A stretch of DNA of 64,000 nt, taken from contig NZ_PYWM01000021.1 in assembly GCF_003049665.1 (NCBI RefSeq), forward strand, positions 1 to 64,000. The letters run 5' to 3'. Positions 51,110-60,886 of this stretch are shown here, in pieces (within the stretch, counting starts at the first letter, position 1; each line of letters opens with the position of its first letter). The notes below the pieces were generated by a model. The model saw nothing but the letters and a program-made list of their open reading frames with translations. It was not told the DNA's origin and made no database searches. This DNA is from Lysinibacillus mangiferihumi (GTDB taxonomy: Bacteria; Bacillota; Bacilli; Bacillales_A; Planococcaceae). The translations under genes and the position numbers were made by a program.

Positions 51110-52087
51110 GTGTTACGAAAAGTTTTGATTCGTTTCAAGGATGACGGTGATTACTTTAGAGAGATTGACGAAGAGCGAAATTATTTTTTTACCGAAGCTG
51201 AGGAAATTATTGATAGGATTCGAGACAGACTTATAAAAGAAAAAAGAGAAGCCTCCACTAAGTCTTTTGAATTTTGGCTTGATGGACAATGTTTAGTCAT
51301 TAGCCAAGTCCATTTTGACAAAAAAGAAAGTCTCCAAAAGCAATTAGAACATACAATTCTAACATTCGATAGTTGGGAAGAGGACATGCGCCATAAGTAT
51401 GTCAATACTTTAAAGGGTTATGTTGAGGAAGAAAAGCAGCTGTTCATCAATAAAGAATTTGTAACATTTGTGACTCGCTATGATCAACTCTTTGGTATTT
51501 CTACCTTTGCACCATTTCCAATTTGTTTAGATACTTCACAATTGAATCAAATATATGGAACTATGCAGCCACTTGTTAAAACAGGTTTTTATTCGGAATT
51601 AGAGCAAATGATGGCAGCAATAAAAACTGCGTTGGAAAAGGTAATATATGATGCTGGAAAAAATCTAGACGGTGCAGAAAAAGATTTTCTTCAACAACAA
51701 AAGTTGTTAGAGGAAAAAGTAAATACCCTGCTACAAGAGGAGACAATCTTTAAATCATTTACTCAATATGCCGGAGCTAGTTTTCAGTCTGTAGGAAAAC
51801 ATCGCATCGATGCATTATGCCCTAATTTTAAACTGTACCAAACTTTACAGCTGACGCTGTTTTCAACTTTTGTAGAAAAAAACAGCTTTGCTGAAGCGTA
51901 CGAGATACATTTAACGTTTACTTCTGCTTTAAAGGAAAAATACGATGCTATTTTGACACAAGGCTTTGCATTAGCCAATGATGAAATGATTGAATCTCTT
52001 GTTCTAAATCCAGTTTTACAACAGTTTAAGATAGATATTGAACAGCAATTACAAAGAGATGAGGTGAAGGAGGATGAGCCACAATAA
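51110..52087 (+). CDS. Hypothetical conjugation-operon protein
   Basis: 325 residues, acidic and mostly helical. FRDDG-type start [20 protein letters not shown], later [20 protein letters not shown]. No membrane span or nucleotide motif. Its last 14 bases overlap the primase-like gene, so the two are coupled. Not recognised. Confidence 0.45.
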
Positions 52088-53474
52088 ATTAATTTATCAA
52101 GATATAAATGAGATGTTGGCAGAACTGAATGCAAAGGATCGAGGCCGATATTTTATTTGTACTTGTCCAGAGTGCCAGCAACAGGAAGCGTTTATTTATA
52201 AGAACAATATGAATTTTATTCAATGTAATCGTGAAAATACCTGCGGTGAGCGTTTTATTTTAACATATGAGGAAAAAGAGACTGAAATCTCTTATTCTAC
52301 TGAAAAAGAAAAAAGTAAAGGTCTTACAGTTAAACAGGCTAAACAATTGGATGAGTTTACATCGTTAATTAATCATGTTCTACACAATATAGAAAGTGAT
52401 ACATTGGACAATGGCTATCGAGGTCTTTCACGCTCAACAACTACACCGTTCATTGCTGATTTTTCGAAACCAGAAGGCGTAAAATTAATGTTTGATTATG
52501 CGAATGGGCTATTACCGAAAAATTATGCAGATAATGATTGGATGTGTCAAAGAAATCTTGTATTACCTCTTTTCGAGGAAGATGGTCGTGTAGGTAGAAT
52601 ATTATTACGTTCATCAATCAATCCGAACCTTGAACCTAAAGAAATCCAATTAATTGTTAATCCCTCAAATGATGCGAGGGATTTTTTTGTGGATATTCCT
52701 GAAGAATCACAAACTATTGTGATTGGAGAGGCAATATTAGACTCTCTATCATTTCGTGAAGTAGATGAACAGGTTGGGATTATGGCGTTAACTGGTTCAC
52801 GTAAATACAAAAGTCTTTGCAATTACATCAAAGACAACAAGGAAAAATTACGTCAGAAACGATTTCTTGTTGCAATGGATGATGATGCTGCTGGCTATAA
52901 ATCTGCAAAAGAAATAAGTAGTTGTCTCGAAGAAGAACAAGTTGATTATCAAATTTTTATATACCCTGAAAATTGTAAAGACGGTAATGATTTTTTAGTA
53001 AAAGAGACAGAAAAGTTCCATCGATATTTTCAGTTTTTTGATAAGAAATTTGAAGTAAACAGCAGGAATTACATTGACATTAAGAAGTCGATGCAGCATG
53101 TAGTTATATGTGATTCTAGATTAGATGCCTTATCATTCCGAAGTGCTCATCCAGAGTGTGGTGCATTGGTTTTAGAGGAAGAGGGAAAAGTTGATTTTAA
53201 AGAACCAATCATGAAGTTACTATTATCCAAGGAATTACAACAAAAAACGTTTATTTTGGCTATGCCACATACAACTGAGGGCCAAGAAGTAACGAGAGAA
53301 TTGATTGATTTTTTTAATAATATGGATTTGAAATACAAAGTTTTCGAATATCCTGCTGATGCCTTATCGCCATTAGAATTTTCAGTGGATGATCCTAAGT
53401 GTTTCAAGAAATGTGTTGAGCAACAATTTTTCAAAAAAGAACATCTAATGCAGAAAGTTCCATATGACCGGTAA
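52074..53474 (+). CDS. Primase-like protein with zinc ribbon and TOPRIM domains
   Basis: 466 residues. Residues 25-65 have a CHC2-like zinc site (CTCPEC ... [11 protein letters not shown]). A TOPRIM domain follows with [12 protein letters not shown] near 220 and [13 protein letters not shown] near 265. The part after 340 repeats a weaker version ([40 protein letters not shown]) that has lost the Asp residues. No helicase or polymerase domain is present. Such proteins prime the transferred strand in conjugation. Fused duplicated TOPRIM is unusual. Confidence 0.75.
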
Positions 53475-53500
53475 GACATAGGAAAGGAGAATTTTATCCC

Positions 53501-53926
53501 ATGACGATTTTTTTAAGGTGGCTTATACCGCCATTGGCAGTCGTAGTTTTTATAGGTTTTATTGTCTATGGGGCAACTATCCAAAATATATCTACACGTA
53601 CAATGGCTGAAACAGAAGTTACATTGGAAGCTGCTCATGTAGGTGCAATTCGTACACAGCTTGATGAACAGGGTCAACTAGAACAGGATACTTTGTATTT
53701 AGACAAAAATGAGTTATTGGAAAATTTGCTTGCTGAAATAGCAACAACTCAAAAAAACCTTAACTATAAACTTCAAGTAAGTTACGTTTTTGTAGATGCT
53801 GCAAGGAATGCAACAACCATCGATAAAGATATTCGAGGCATTCAGTACCGAACGCAATATATTGATAAAGATGGCACAGTGAAGGGAACTGCCGAACGAC
53901 ACTTAACATTGAATGAAATGGAGTAG
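53501..53926 (+). CDS. Single-span membrane protein of the transfer apparatus
   Basis: 141 residues after AAAGGAG. Membrane segment at 5-25 (LRWLIPPLAVVVFIGFIVYG), then an extracytoplasmic domain (SYVFVDAARNATTIDKDIRG; RTQYIDKDGTVKGTAERHLT). The build resembles TadE/TadG-type minor pilins or similar. Ends in the hairpin H3. Function inferred from context. Confidence 0.5.
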   Translation: MTIFLRWLIPPLAVVVFIGFIVYGATIQNISTRTMAETEVTLEAAHVGAIRTQLDEQGQLEQDTLYLDKNELLENLLAEIATTQKNLNYKLQVSYVFVDAARNATTIDKDIRGIQYRTQYIDKDGTVKGTAERHLTLNEME

Positions 53927-53956
53927 GCACTCGCCAATTTTGGTGAGTGCCTTTTA
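53926..53956 (+). terminator. Operon hairpin H3
   Basis: GGCACTCGCC (53926-53935) pairs with GGTGAGTGCC (53942-53951) followed by TTTTACTT. Best T-tract of the internal operon hairpins; about 35 bases before the next gene. Confidence 0.7.
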
Positions 53957-53986
53957 CTTAAAAAGGGATGGGGGTGAATCACTAAC

Positions 53987-55846
53987 ATGTCAAATCTAAA
54001 AGGTGCAGTTTTAGCTATGGCACTTTGGGTTGGTGCAGTGTTTCCTTTCTTATTAATGTTAGGAATAGATTCCTTTCAACAGCGTATTTATCTGAGTACA
54101 ACAGAAAAAGTAGCAGATCTTGTGAGGCAAGAAGGTGGCGTTTCTAATCAAGTAATTCAGGTAGCAAATAAATTAAAAAACAAAGGTTACACAGTGACCT
54201 TTTCAAAATCAGGCCTTGTTCAGTTTGGAGAAGAAGTTGTCATTCGTTATAGGTATGAATATCCAAATGTACGAGGCAAGCAAACGTTAGATACACAAAA
54301 TAAAGTAGTGATTACTAAGCGTTCTATGGTTGCAGAAGGTGGTAGTAATCCACCAGTGTCGTCAATCAAAACATATACTGGGACAACATCTGAATCGTTA
54401 AATTCTAATGGAGAATATACATTTAGGATTCCAGGATTAAAAAATTTACAACATGTTACTTCAAATACTGGGAATGTTGAAATTGTCTCTGTTAATGGCG
54501 AGAACGTTACCGTTAAGGTATCAAAAGGCGCAGTCATTAGAACTGTTCAAACAGGTGGAGTATATGTACCTACTGATTCAAAATTTGTTACCGGAGAAGA
54601 ATCACCTGATTACAATAAAGATGGTTATACAGGGAGATTAGAACAATACCTTCATAGTGGAAGCCTACTGCCTGTTGATAGTAAGCAAATTACAGATGTA
54701 AAAACATCGCTATTGCCTAATAACTTCCCTGGGTCAATCGTTTATGCTATGAATGGGTATAGTGGCATTTTGATGAAAAATGGTGGCCCAAGTAGGAAGG
54801 TTATAGCAGGAGAATATATTCCTGCGGATACCAAGTGGATAGATGGTGCTACAGCTGAAGAATGCAACCAGAATGGTTATGCAGGGACATTAGAACCCTA
54901 TGTGATAAGTGGGGAGTATATTCCAGAAAAAATCATAACTGATTCATTGACAAATAAAACAAATATATTTCCTAATACCATAGTAAAAGATGGAGTAACA
55001 CTGCATAAGACAGGTAATCCGATCCGACAGGTAGTTACAGAAAAAGAAACCAAGAATGTATCCGTAAAAATAGAAGAATCTGAATGGAGTTTCAAGAAAA
55101 ATACCGTTCCAGTGACTTATCAGTATTCTAAAGATGGTTATACAGGAATATTGGAGGCTACCGGGGAATCTAGTTTTCTATTTAAAAGTGTAACACATTG
55201 GCGACCAAGTGATCCTTATGCGGTCATGCACTATGTGACAGACTCAAGTCAAGCTATAGGCGATTTTGAAAACTTGAAATTTGAAAAACGTATAGAAGGA
55301 GAGAGTCTCGTTGATTTTTTTAAACGTACTGCACTCTCTAATTATATTAATCCAGAAGTAATTCCAAATAGTTGGCGATGGGCGAGTGATATAGACTATA
55401 AAGATTCTATGGGTGAGGCATCTATCTACTATGATAAGGTTCCTGGAGTTTGGAAAAATAGTGTAGTATCATGGTTTTCAAATTGGGGTTACGACAAATA
55501 TTCTGTTAGACGTTTGTATATATTTGACTTCATATTCGATTATGTCAAATGGCAACAAACTTATAGCGGAACAGTAACTAAAGAAGCAACATATCAATAT
55601 ACACAAGAATACAGTGCTGTAATACCAGAATCAGATTCGCGAGTGTATGCCTATAAAGGATATGTAACAAAACCAGCTGTTGATACACAAATTTATGAGT
55701 ATATACAGAATTATGCAGGTATAGTCACAAGACCTGAAATAGATACTCGTGTTTATAAGTATCAAGGAAAGGTAATAAGACCCTCCTCTGATTCTCGAAT
55801 ATATGAGAATTACTATCAATATGAATTGAATTTTGATTATCTTTGA
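53987..55846 (+). CDS. Large repeat-containing surface/pilus protein with TadE-like start
   Basis: 619 residues. An N-terminal anchor (GAVLAMALWVGAVFPFLLML) and a pilin-like first 110 residues are followed by beta-rich repeats. Two units of the type VPTDSKFVTGEES..DGYTGRLEQYLHSG and PADTKWIDGATAEE..GYAGTLEPYVISG occur in the middle, and about three units of the type YKGYVTKPAVDTQIYEY at the end. No LPXTG motif. Probably an exposed adhesin or tip protein of the conjugation machinery. A truncated relative follows at 55887. Confidence 0.6.
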   Translation: MSNLKGAVLAMALWVGAVFPFLLMLGIDSFQQRIYLSTTEKVADLVRQEGGVSNQVIQVANKLKNKGYTVTFSKSGLVQFGEEVVIRYRYEYPNVRGKQTLDTQNKVVITKRSMVAEGGSNPPVSSIKTYTGTTSESLNSNGEYTFRIPGLKNLQHVTSNTGNVEIVSVNGENVTVKVSKGAVIRTVQTGGVYVPTDSKFVTGEESPDYNKDGYTGRLEQYLHSGSLLPVDSKQITDVKTSLLPNNFPGSIVYAMNGYSGILMKNGGPSRKVIAGEYIPADTKWIDGATAEECNQNGYAGTLEPYVISGEYIPEKIITDSLTNKTNIFPNTIVKDGVTLHKTGNPIRQVVTEKETKNVSVKIEESEWSFKKNTVPVTYQYSKDGYTGILEATGESSFLFKSVTHWRPSDPYAVMHYVTDSSQAIGDFENLKFEKRIEGESLVDFFKRTALSNYINPEVIPNSWRWASDIDYKDSMGEASIYYDKVPGVWKNSVVSWFSNWGYDKYSVRRLYIFDFIFDYVKWQQTYSGTVTKEATYQYTQEYSAVIPESDSRVYAYKGYVTKPAVDTQIYEYIQNYAGIVTRPEIDTRVYKYQGKVIRPSSDSRIYENYYQYELNFDYL

Positions 55847-55886
55847 TAACCTTTCATAGTGAACAGAAAGGAGTGAACTATTTCGT

Positions 55887-56333
55887 ATGTCTAACCTAAA
55901 AGGTGCCATTTTAGCCACAGCGATTTTTGTTGCTGTGGTTTTCCCTTTTCTACTAATGATCTCTATTGATACTTTTCAGCAACATGTTTTTCTGAAGGTA
56001 ACGGAAGAGGTTACAGAGCTAGTCAAAGAAGAGGGGGGCGTATCAGAAAAAGTTGCACAAGTAACTGATCGATTAAACAGAAACGGATACACTATTACTT
56101 TCTCAAAGCCAGGGACTGTCAAGTTTGGCGAAGAAATTGTCATTAGATATAAGTATGACTATCAAAATGTGCGTGGTAAGAAAAGGTTAGACGTTCAAGA
56201 TAAAGTCGTCATTATGAAGCGATAGTTGGAGAGGTTTCACCTGGCTACTACTACAAAGTGGATAGATGATATTGTAGTTGAAGATTATCACCAAAACAGT
56301 TAAAAAGGGACACTTGAACGTTATCTGAATTAA
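55887..56333 (+). pseudogene. Truncated copy of the surface protein
   Basis: The 112 codons to 56225 parallel the first 110 residues of the preceding protein (MSNLKGAILATAIFVAVVFP; FSKPGTVKFGEEIVIRYKYD). After the stop, codon-like remains of one repeat unit persist (TTTKWIDDIVVEDYHQNS, then KGTLERYLN) to 56333. The short product may still be made, as its RBS AAAGGAGTG is intact. It is a diverged duplicate that lost the repeat body. Confidence 0.65.
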
Positions 56334-56362
56334 AATTCCAATATATGTAGGTGGGAAAACCG

Positions 56363-56488
56363 ATGAAAAAGAGACTACTAACACTTTTGTTTTTTCTATG
56401 TGTTGCTTTTGTAGCTTATGTAAATATGGATAACAAAGATATAACTCCACAAGGAGAAGAACAAGAAATCAAACACGTTCGGATGTAG
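56363..56488 (+). CDS. Small exported or single-span peptide
   Basis: 41 residues from ATG 56363 (GTAGGTGGG). KKRLLTLLFFLCVAFVAYVN is a signal anchor, followed by an acidic tail EGEEQEIKHVRM-like (QGEEQEIKHVRM). The end of the gene lies inside a terminator hairpin (AACACGT near 56472 with ACGTGTTTTTT near 56502-56512). Unknown function. Confidence 0.5.
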   Translation: MKKRLLTLLFFLCVAFVAYVNMDNKDITPQGEEQEIKHVRM

Positions 56489-56514
56489 TAACTACATCTA
56501 GGACGTGTTTTTTG
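56471..56514 (+). terminator. Terminator ahead of the VirD4-like gene
   Basis: AACACGT...ATGTAGT pairs with ACTACAT...ACGTGTT, followed by TTTTT. It sits between the small peptide gene and the coupling protein RBS. Confidence 0.65.
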
Positions 56515-56543
56515 TTGGAATTTTAAAGAAAGGAGAAAGGACG

Positions 56544-58754
56544 ATGTATGAGACAAAATATTTAGAGCGTTTGGCGCAACCTAAAATGCTGCTTTTGTTT
56601 TCCATCATTTATTGGTTTGTCATGTTTTTTGTTGCGAATTTTGTACTTGCATTCCTTCAATCCATACTGGAATCGATTCAACAATTCAAGGAAGATCCAA
56701 AGAGTGTATCTTTTTCGATGGATTGGTTAAGTGTCTTTGATTTTCAAACCAGTTGGATGCCTTTTTATATAGGATTTGCGATTATTTGTGCTATAGGATT
56801 TGTGAAATTCCTTTATAGAATCCGTCTGAACTTTGTGAATCTAAATACAGGGCAGCACGGTACAAGTGAATTTGAACAAGTACGTGAATTAAAAAAGCAA
56901 TACAAGATTATACCTGCAGCAACCAAAGAATATGACGGTGACGGTGGCGTGATTATTTCAGCTTTACAGGAAAAAAGGCGTCCGTATCGTCTTTTAATTG
57001 ATGAGGGACCCATTCATACAATGGTGATTGGGATTACAAGGTCAGGTAAAGGTGAAACCTTTGTATTTCCTATGATCGATGTATTGAGCCGAGCTAAAAA
57101 TAAGCCCTCGTTAGTTGTGAATGATCCAAAAGGGGAGCTTGCAGCAGCTAGTTATGACACGCTAATAGCTAGGGGTTATGAAGTTCATGTATTTAACTTG
57201 ATTCAACAGTACATGGGCATGGGTTTTAATCCATTGCAATTAGTAGTAGATGCGTGGAAATCAGGAAATACGAGTTTAGCCCAACAATATGCAAATAGCG
57301 TAGCGTTTATGTTATACAATGATCCATCAGCAAAGGATAAGTTTTGGTCAAACTCAGCTCAATCATTGGTGACTGCAATCATTTTGGCATTGACTGAAGA
57401 TGCCCTTGCTACAGGTAAAGAGGAAACGATTAACTTATATTCTGTGGCTAATTTCCTTTCTACACTTGGAAGTGACAATGATGATGAAGAGGGCACAAAC
57501 GCACTAGATCAATTCTTCCAAGCTAGAGATGAAATCAATCCAGCGCGAATGATGTATGCAACAAGTAACTTTGCTGCTGGAAATACACGTGCAGGAATAT
57601 TCTCGTCTGCAATGGATAAATTGCAAATTTTCACATTAGAACCTAATGCGAAACTAACAAGTTACAACAGTTTAGATTTAAGTGAAATCGGATTTGGCGA
57701 CAAACCAATTGCAGTCTTTATGGTAACGCCAGACTTCGATAAATCAAACCACGTTTTAGCAAGTATCTTTGTGAGTCAAATATATCGAGTAAATGCTGAA
57801 AAGGCTACGATGAGTCCAAGTGGCAAAATGAAACGTAACGTTCACCTTTTGTTAGATGAATTTGGGAATATGCCAGTAGTGGAAGGAATGGACGGAATGG
57901 TGACTGTAGGCGCTGGTCGTGGGTTTAGAATCCATTTAATTATTCAAGCCTATTCTCAATTAAAGTCATTGTATGGCGATGATGCGGATACGATTATTGG
58001 TAACTGTTCCAACCAAATTTATATTTTAACAAAAGATAAAGCAACAGCTGAACAATTCTCAGCATTAATTGGGACAAAAACAATTACTGATATTAGTCGA
58101 AGTGGACAATTACTTTCTACAGATAAGTCACACAGCGAATCTGTTAAAGAGCGTGCGTTACTAATGCCAGATGAGTTAATGCGACTCAAAGAGGGCGAAT
58201 CAGTAGTAGTGCGAGCCAATAAACGACAGGATAATGAACGTAATAAAATTGAGCCTAAGCCAATTTTTAATAAAGGCATTACAGCTGCTAAATTCCGTTG
58301 GGAGTATTTAGCTGAAAACTTTGATAATAGTAATTCAATATTATCACTACCAATTATGTCTACTCAGTATCACAATTTAAAAATGTCTGATATGGTCTTT
58401 ACTTCTAAAAGTGAAAGAGACCTTTACGTATGCATGTCTTCAGCAATGAGTACAGCCGATTTTTCTAAATTGACAAAAAGCCTGTATCGGGCCTTATCAA
58501 CTACTGGTGACTACCTAGATGAGATTCCTCAATGGTCATTTTTACAACTTTTTAGTTATCTTGCTTACGGTACGACCATCCCTGTAAAAATAGTTGAGCA
58601 TAGTATTTATCCAATCTTGAAAACATACTTGCCTGATCAAGTTCTAAAAGAATGGAAAGAGATTATTCAGGAACAACGAAATCAGGAACAACGAGAAAAT
58701 ATTCAAGATGATACAGTGATGGCCATTCAAAAAATGATTACGGAAGGGAGCTAA
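56544..58754 (+). CDS. VirD4/TraG-family type IV coupling protein
   Basis: From ATG 56544 (AAAGGAGAAAGG) it has 736 residues. Two N-terminal membrane spans (about 15-40 and 70-92) are followed by the hexameric ATPase: Walker A GITRSGKGET at about 163-172, NDPKGELAAAS, Walker B VHLLLDEFGNMPVVEG, and GAGRGFRIHLIIQAYSQLKS. It docks the relaxase-DNA complex to the secretion channel and drives transfer. The 110-residue C-terminal tail has no assigned domain. Together with the VirB11-like ATPase it identifies the region as a conjugation system. Confidence 0.93.
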   Translation: MYETKYLERLAQPKMLLLFSIIYWFVMFFVANFVLAFLQSILESIQQFKEDPKSVSFSMDWLSVFDFQTSWMPFYIGFAIICAIGFVKFLYRIRLNFVNLNTGQHGTSEFEQVRELKKQYKIIPAATKEYDGDGGVIISALQEKRRPYRLLIDEGPIHTMVIGITRSGKGETFVFPMIDVLSRAKNKPSLVVNDPKGELAAASYDTLIARGYEVHVFNLIQQYMGMGFNPLQLVVDAWKSGNTSLAQQYANSVAFMLYNDPSAKDKFWSNSAQSLVTAIILALTEDALATGKEETINLYSVANFLSTLGSDNDDEEGTNALDQFFQARDEINPARMMYATSNFAAGNTRAGIFSSAMDKLQIFTLEPNAKLTSYNSLDLSEIGFGDKPIAVFMVTPDFDKSNHVLASIFVSQIYRVNAEKATMSPSGKMKRNVHLLLDEFGNMPVVEGMDGMVTVGAGRGFRIHLIIQAYSQLKSLYGDDADTIIGNCSNQIYILTKDKATAEQFSALIGTKTITDISRSGQLLSTDKSHSESVKERALLMPDELMRLKEGESVVVRANKRQDNERNKIEPKPIFNKGITAAKFRWEYLAENFDNSNSILSLPIMSTQYHNLKMSDMVFTSKSERDLYVCMSSAMSTADFSKLTKSLYRALSTTGDYLDEIPQWSFLQLFSYLAYGTTIPVKIVEHSIYPILKTYLPDQVLKEWKEIIQEQRNQEQRENIQDDTVMAIQKMITEGS

Positions 58755-58759
58755 GAAAA

Positions 58760-59671
58760 GTGTTTGAACAGGTACAAGAATTGAAAAAACAATATCAAAT
58801 TATTCCGGCTAAATCAAAAGAATTTAATGGTGATGGTGGCGTTATTATTTCAGCCCTGCAAGAAAAATTGCGGCCATACCGTCTACTAATTGATACTAGG
58901 CCAGGCCATACGATAGTTACTGGAACGACACGTTCAGGTAAAGGTGAGGCCTTTGTATTCCCTATGATTGATGTACAAAGCCGAGCAAAAAATAAGCCCT
59001 CCTTAGTTATTAATGATCCGAGAGGAGAACTGGCGAATGCAAGTCATGACACGTTAGTTGTTCGTGGTTATGATGTTAAGATTATCAACTTAAATCACCA
59101 AAAAGAAATGGATATAGACTTAACCGGTGTAGGATTTGGAGATAAACCAATCGCCATTTTCTTGATTTCATCAAAATATGATTATTCAATCAGTATGTTA
59201 GCCAGTAAGTTTATGAGTCATCTGTTTTGCGCCAATATGGAAAAGGCGCAAATCGATCCTAGTGGTAAAACGAAACGCACAATCCATTATTTATTAGATG
59301 ATTTAGGTGATATGCCACCTATTGAAGACATGGCTAAGATGGTTGAAATTGGAGCTAGTAGAGGATTCAGATTTCATTTGATCTTTCAAACAATTTCTCA
59401 GTTAGAATATTTGTATGGTGATGATGCAGACACTATCGTCGGCAACTGTTCAAACCAGATTTATCTTCTCGGTCCTGATATTGCAACAATTGCGGGATTG
59501 CCACATCGAGAAATAATGCACTTGAAAACTGGTGAATCTATAGTAGTACGGGCACGTGCCAAAATGCACCAGGGAAATTCAACTGGAACTAAACCAATTT
59601 ACAATAGAGGCATTACTGCAGCAAAATTTCGTTTTGAGTATTTAACAAAGGACTTTGATAATAATTATTAA
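58760..59671 (+). CDS. Shortened VirD4 paralogue without membrane anchor
   Basis: 303 residues from GTG 58760 (GAAGGGAG). It parallels the full coupling protein in three blocks: FEQVQELKKQYQIIPAKSKE to the Walker A GTTRSGKGEA, then directly GVGFGDKPIAIFLISSKYDY and LLDDLGDMPPIEDMAKM (Walker B Glu changed to Asp), and GITAAKFRFEYL. The membrane spans, about 180 residues of the all-alpha/ATPase middle and the tail are gone, but the frame is open. It is either a decaying duplicate or a soluble regulatory subunit. Confidence 0.75.
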   Translation: MFEQVQELKKQYQIIPAKSKEFNGDGGVIISALQEKLRPYRLLIDTRPGHTIVTGTTRSGKGEAFVFPMIDVQSRAKNKPSLVINDPRGELANASHDTLVVRGYDVKIINLNHQKEMDIDLTGVGFGDKPIAIFLISSKYDYSISMLASKFMSHLFCANMEKAQIDPSGKTKRTIHYLLDDLGDMPPIEDMAKMVEIGASRGFRFHLIFQTISQLEYLYGDDADTIVGNCSNQIYLLGPDIATIAGLPHREIMHLKTGESIVVRARAKMHQGNSTGTKPIYNRGITAAKFRFEYLTKDFDNNY

Positions 59672-59712
59672 ACTTGAAACAGAAAAATTCACTTGGAGGG
59701 GGTTATTGGAAG

Positions 59713-60420
59713 ATGTTTAATGAGTTACTAAAGGAAAGCTTACTTGATGCTCATTTGGATTTCTTTAGAAAGCCGAAAAAAAAGTTTTTTATTCAGCGAA
59801 TTTTATATGGTGTCATTGTATCTATGCTCTTTGCAATGATAATCATGGTGTTAAAAACACCGATATGGTTAATTGCTACTCCAGCTACCTTTTATCTAGG
59901 ATGGAAGTTTGCTTATTTTAAATTGCTATACACAAAAAACAATATTGATGTAAAAAATTCATTTCTATTTCCACAGTTCCTACAAAGTTTCATTGCTTTA
60001 TTGCCTAGTTCGGGGAATGTCTATCAAACATTAAAAACAACAGTGAATTATACCCCCGATCCGTTAGATAAAGAACTGGTCAAACTAATAAAGAAAATTG
60101 AACAAGGTAATGATCGAAATGCCTATTTAGAATTTGCGGAATATATAGGTTCCAGCGAGGCTTATATGGTTATGAATATGATTTACCAATTTAGTGAACA
60201 AGGCGTAGAAAAGAAATCAATCCAGGAGTTAGAACGATATATCCAAAACCTTCAAGAAAATAAGGTAGATGAATTAATTCAATATAAGATGAATGCGAGC
60301 GATAAGTTTGGTTTATTTCCAATCCTTATATCGCTTTTTTTAGTGGGCGGATTTGCTGCTGTAATCTTCCTACACTACATGAGAGATGTAACAGACGCAT
60401 TAAATGTCATGCCTAAATGA
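59713..60420 (+). CDS. TadB-like inner-membrane platform protein
   Basis: 235 residues from ATG 59713 (GGAGGGGG). Two spans near the N-terminus (LYGVIVSMLFAMIIMVLKT; IWLIATPATFYLGWKFAYF), a cytoplasmic helical domain (PSSGNVYQTLKTTVNYTPDP; IEQGNDRNAYLEFAEYIGSS) and a C-terminal span (LFPILISLFLVGGFAAVIFL). This is the type II secretion F/TadB layout. It should form the platform with the TadC-like protein at 62226, next to the secretion ATPase. Confidence 0.7.
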   Translation: MFNELLKESLLDAHLDFFRKPKKKFFIQRILYGVIVSMLFAMIIMVLKTPIWLIATPATFYLGWKFAYFKLLYTKNNIDVKNSFLFPQFLQSFIALLPSSGNVYQTLKTTVNYTPDPLDKELVKLIKKIEQGNDRNAYLEFAEYIGSSEAYMVMNMIYQFSEQGVEKKSIQELERYIQNLQENKVDELIQYKMNASDKFGLFPILISLFLVGGFAAVIFLHYMRDVTDALNVMPK

Positions 60421-60451
60421 TTTTAATAAAAAAGTAAAGGAGGAAGGTGAA

Positions 60452-60697
60452 ATGGCTAATGAAACAGTTGGAAAAACATATGAAATTGTTGAAAATGTAG
60501 CACTCTTACGGACTGCTAGTGATACAGGTTGGACAAGGGAATTGACAAAAGTAAGATGGTATCACAAGCCAACAACCATTGATATTCGCTGGTGGTCCCC
60601 TCAAAAAGAGAAAGCTGGAAAAGGCGTTTCGCTCACGATGGAAGAAGCCCAACTATTGTTTGAGGGATTACAAAAATGTTTGATTCAAAATCAATAA
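60452..60697 (+). CDS. PC4/YdbC-like single-strand DNA-binding protein
   Basis: 81 residues from ATG 60452 (AAAGGAGGAAGG). LTKVRWYHKPTTIDIRWWSP and KGVSLTMEEAQLLFEGLQKC follow the PC4/YdbC pattern: curved beta-sheet then a helix. These dimers bind single-stranded DNA, which would suit a conjugation operon. Family assignment from pattern. Confidence 0.6.
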   Translation: MANETVGKTYEIVENVALLRTASDTGWTRELTKVRWYHKPTTIDIRWWSPQKEKAGKGVSLTMEEAQLLFEGLQKCLIQNQ

Positions 60698-60718
60698 ATA
60701 AAAAAAGGGGAAATGAAA

Positions 60719-60886
60719 ATGAACATCGAAACGGAAGGGTTAATCATAATCGAAGCCAGGGGTGAAGTTGCATTAAAGCATCTCGAATTATTAAAGAACG
60801 TCGAAGAAAATCGTGCATTCAGGATTAATACAAATACTTGGAATAATAAGCGTCTTGAATCTATTTTAGGGAGGTTTAAAAAATGA
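60719..60886 (+). CDS. Small hypothetical protein
   Basis: 55 residues from ATG 60719 (AAAGGGG). Helical and charged (ALKHLELLKNVEENRAFRIN). Its stop overlaps the VirB11-like start as ATGA, so the two are coupled, and its last codons contain the RBS GGGAGG of that gene. Unrecognised. Confidence 0.5.
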   Translation: MNIETEGLIIIEARGEVALKHLELLKNVEENRAFRINTNTWNNKRLESILGRFKK

